Assembly (NCBI GenBank): GCA_029263035.1
Contig: JAJCYF010000010.1
Span: 1-6,670 of the forward strand
Source: Actinomycetes bacterium
Lineage (GTDB): Bacteria; Actinomycetota; CADDZG01; JAHWKV01
Reading direction: 5' to 3'
Length of the DNA stretch: 6,670 bases
Part shown: positions 5,581 to 6,670 of the stretch, piece by piece
Layout: each line of letters opens with the position of its first letter
Numbering within the stretch: position 1 is the first letter of the stretch
The notes under the pieces: model-generated
The model's database searches: none
Seen by the model: only the letters and a program-made list of their open reading frames with translations
What the model was told of the DNA's origin: nothing
Made by a program: the position numbers and the translations under genes

Positions 5581-6230
5581 AGCGGGTTCGTGAGATCTTC
5601 TGGCGAGAGGACCGGGAGGTGGCGCTCTTCGTCTACTGTCAGGGTGCGATCGACCTGCAGGTGATCGACGAGGGATCCCACGGGGAGGTGCCGATAGACT
5701 TGGGCAAGGTGGTCGACATCATGCGTTCGATGAACGTGCCGCTGCCGGGATGGGTCCTGGTCCACACGCACCCGACGACCTGCGAGCCCAGCCTGGAAGA
5801 CTACGATGTGACTCTGAAGGTCGCGTGGTTCTCGAAGGTCATTGGGGTGCCGCTCCTGGACCACTGCATCGTGGGCCGAGATGGGGTCTTCAGTTTCGCG
5901 GATACTGATTCGAGGTCCATGTACCTGGCTCCGCGCGTGACGATTGAGCCGGGGGCTAGCGATCCGACGGGAACTAGCAGCATCCCCGAGCCTGACATCG
6001 TCGCCCCCGTTTGCGCCTCCTGTGGGGCGCACTTCTGCGACAAGCACGGCCCTGTGCTCCGTCGCTTCTACAACATCGACGGCTCCGCTCGCTGCAACTC
6101 CTGCTGGGACCAGAACACCGCCCAGACACTCCGCGACGCCGGCGACGACGCCCAATGGTGCGACGCTTGCAACCAGGGGATCGCCTTCAGCGGCGACCCG
6201 TTGTGCTTGGATTGTCGTCCAGATGCCTGA
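5496..6230 (+). CDS. RadC/JAB-like protein with two C-terminal zinc ribbons
   Basis: 244 residues. Residues 30-145 resemble the JAB/RadC metalloprotease-like fold: VLVHTHP at 87-93, EPSLEDYDVT at 97-106, then GVPLLDHCIVG at 117-127 and VFSF at 131-134, the order seen in RadC. Metal ligands H90, H92 and D102 and the serine S99 are present. The gap between H92 and S99 is 6 residues and not the usual 7, and I cannot place the upstream catalytic glutamate with confidence, so activity is uncertain. After a Gly/Ser/Pro linker (150-170) come two zinc-ribbon-like units: C173/C176 with C181/H184 and C200/C203, then C222/C225 with C237/C240. Codon preference switches from G-ending to C-ending at the linker, which suggests a fusion. 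JAB enzymes cut peptide or isopeptide bonds, whereas the biochemical role of RadC proteins is unsettled. Confidence 0.78.
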   Translation: MSDRGGGGGVQDAERSARLNRAARDHALERVREIFWREDREVALFVYCQGAIDLQVIDEGSHGEVPIDLGKVVDIMRSMNVPLPGWVLVHTHPTTCEPSLEDYDVTLKVAWFSKVIGVPLLDHCIVGRDGVFSFADTDSRSMYLAPRVTIEPGASDPTGTSSIPEPDIVAPVCASCGAHFCDKHGPVLRRFYNIDGSARCNSCWDQNTAQTLRDAGDDAQWCDACNQGIAFSGDPLCLDCRPDA

Positions 6231-6543
6231 CGAGACGCCCGGGCTGCTCGCCATCCGTGGGTATCGGGGGCGCGACCCGGCGTGCGCCGACTGGCCCGAG
6301 GACCACGCAGGCTCCGTCTGGCACCGCCACGGGCTCGGACACTTGCAGTTCGACCTCGAAGACGGTCTGATGGTCATCGTCCCGGCGGACGTACTCGCCC
6401 GGTTCGTCCGGACATACCACCACCTGGGCGTCGAGGCCATTACCCGCGAATGGCGGGTCATCCCCCTGAAAGCACCCCATGAAAACCGAGAAGCAGCAGG
6501 AGCTGGTCAAGGAGCGGATCGCCCAGGCGAAGAAGAGCGGTAA
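6223..6543 (+). CDS. Hypothetical protein, 106 residues
   Basis: Not recognised. Residues 1-82 look like a compact domain with several tryptophans and histidines (ADWPEDHAGSVWHRHGLGH). A strand (LMVIVPADVL, 49-58) and a helix (ARFVRTYHHL) follow. Residues 83-106 are alanine, glycine and glutamate-rich and lie under the next gene, so they may be weakly constrained. It overlaps the JAB stop by 8 bases. No good ribosome site is seen, so translation probably depends on ribosomes ending the JAB gene. Strongly C-ending codons match the second half of the JAB gene. Confidence 0.7.
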   Translation: MPDETPGLLAIRGYRGRDPACADWPEDHAGSVWHRHGLGHLQFDLEDGLMVIVPADVLARFVRTYHHLGVEAITREWRVIPLKAPHENREAAGAGQGADRPGEEER

Positions 6544-6622
6544 CCGGCGCCACCTGGCCCGGCTCCTCGTCGCCAAGGAGCTGATCGAACGCAAGCAGAG
6601 CCTTGAGTCCCGCCAAGCCTGA
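6479..6622 (+). CDS. Tiny helical basic protein, 47 residues
   Basis: Not recognised. It starts MKTEKQQELVKERIAQAKKS and is followed by HLARLLVAKELIERKQ. The pattern is two amphipathic helices separated by GNRRH, with many K, R and E residues. It is too small for an enzyme and could be a helical hairpin or an oligomer that binds nucleic acid or a partner protein. The ATG at 6479 sits inside the previous gene (65-base overlap). An in-frame stop at 6467-6469 prevents a longer version. Upstream purines (GAAAG at 6468-6472) give only a modest ribosome site. Confidence 0.6.
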   Translation: MKTEKQQELVKERIAQAKKSGNRRHLARLLVAKELIERKQSLESRQA

Positions 6623-6670
6623 AGACCTGTTCTTCTCGGGCGAACACGACCCCGACGAGCTGACCCCGGA
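6603..6670 (+). CDS. Start of a further gene, 3' partial
   Basis: From the TTG at 6603 the frame reads SPAKPEDLFFSGEHDPDELTP after the start and is open to the end of the window. An in-frame stop at 6582-6584 and no ATG or GTG afterwards make TTG the only common start. It overlaps the previous gene by 20 bases, like other junctions here. The visible 22 residues are polar and acidic and do not identify a family. Confidence 0.5.
   Translation, partial: MSPAKPEDLFFSGEHDPDELTP

Noticed and set aside
6212..6235. Small hairpin (TCGTC ... GACGA) around the start of the gene at 6223
   Set aside because: Only five base pairs with a nine-base loop; too weak to claim regulation.
5577..6461. - strand open frame (294 codons)
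   Set aside because: It is opposite the JAB gene and the 106-residue gene, with no motif and no fitting neighbours on that strand.
1..6670. CRISPR array, tRNA/rRNA genes, insertion sequences, rho-independent terminators, sigma-70 promoters
   Set aside because: No repeated spacer units, cloverleaf, transposase, GC-stem with T-run, or convincing -35/-10 pair was found on either strand by eye.

Overview
The window is a gene-dense, GC-rich stretch in which every supportable gene is on the + strand. There are no introns, RNA genes or intergenic gaps longer than about 20 bases. The mix of a Toprim primase, an MCM-like AAA+ ATPase, an ASCH-family protein, a VRR-NUC nuclease, a RadC/JAB-like protein and many tiny unknown genes is typical of the replication/early region of a tailed phage or prophage of a high-GC bacterium. 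No structural, integrase or terminase gene is visible, so the host and the virus/prophage state cannot be fixed from the sequence.

Left part (2-3156), replication: a 5'-truncated gene carries a DnaG-type Toprim domain followed by a zinc-binding, OB-fold-like segment that resembles the N-terminal part of MCM helicases. The matching MCM-like AAA+ motor, with Walker A and B, a sensor-1 NP motif, an RFD arginine finger, sensor 2 and a winged-helix tail, is a separate gene at 1831-3156. Between them lie two small unknown genes (1170-1502 and 1499-1834), the first with four cysteines. The two replication genes read as two halves of a primase-helicase. The break falls at the expected linker, which is the most notable feature of the window.

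Middle part (3153-4889): an ASCH-family protein of the kind common in phages, a 70-residue protein with two membrane segments, and two unknown proteins. From 1499 to 4377 six successive genes begin on an ATGA stop/start overlap, so the block is probably translated from one message by coupling.

Right part (4906-6670): two overlapping small proteins that share a GER(L/V)GF motif, a VRR-NUC nuclease, a JAB/RadC-like protein fused to two zinc ribbons, an unknown 106-residue protein, a 47-residue helical protein and the first codons of another gene. An 18-base perfect palindrome lies inside the second of the two small genes.

Together the primase, helicase and nuclease suggest a replication and recombination module. 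The ASCH, JAB/zinc-ribbon and small proteins are accessory, with roles that cannot be read from sequence alone. I see no convincing promoter or rho-independent terminator.
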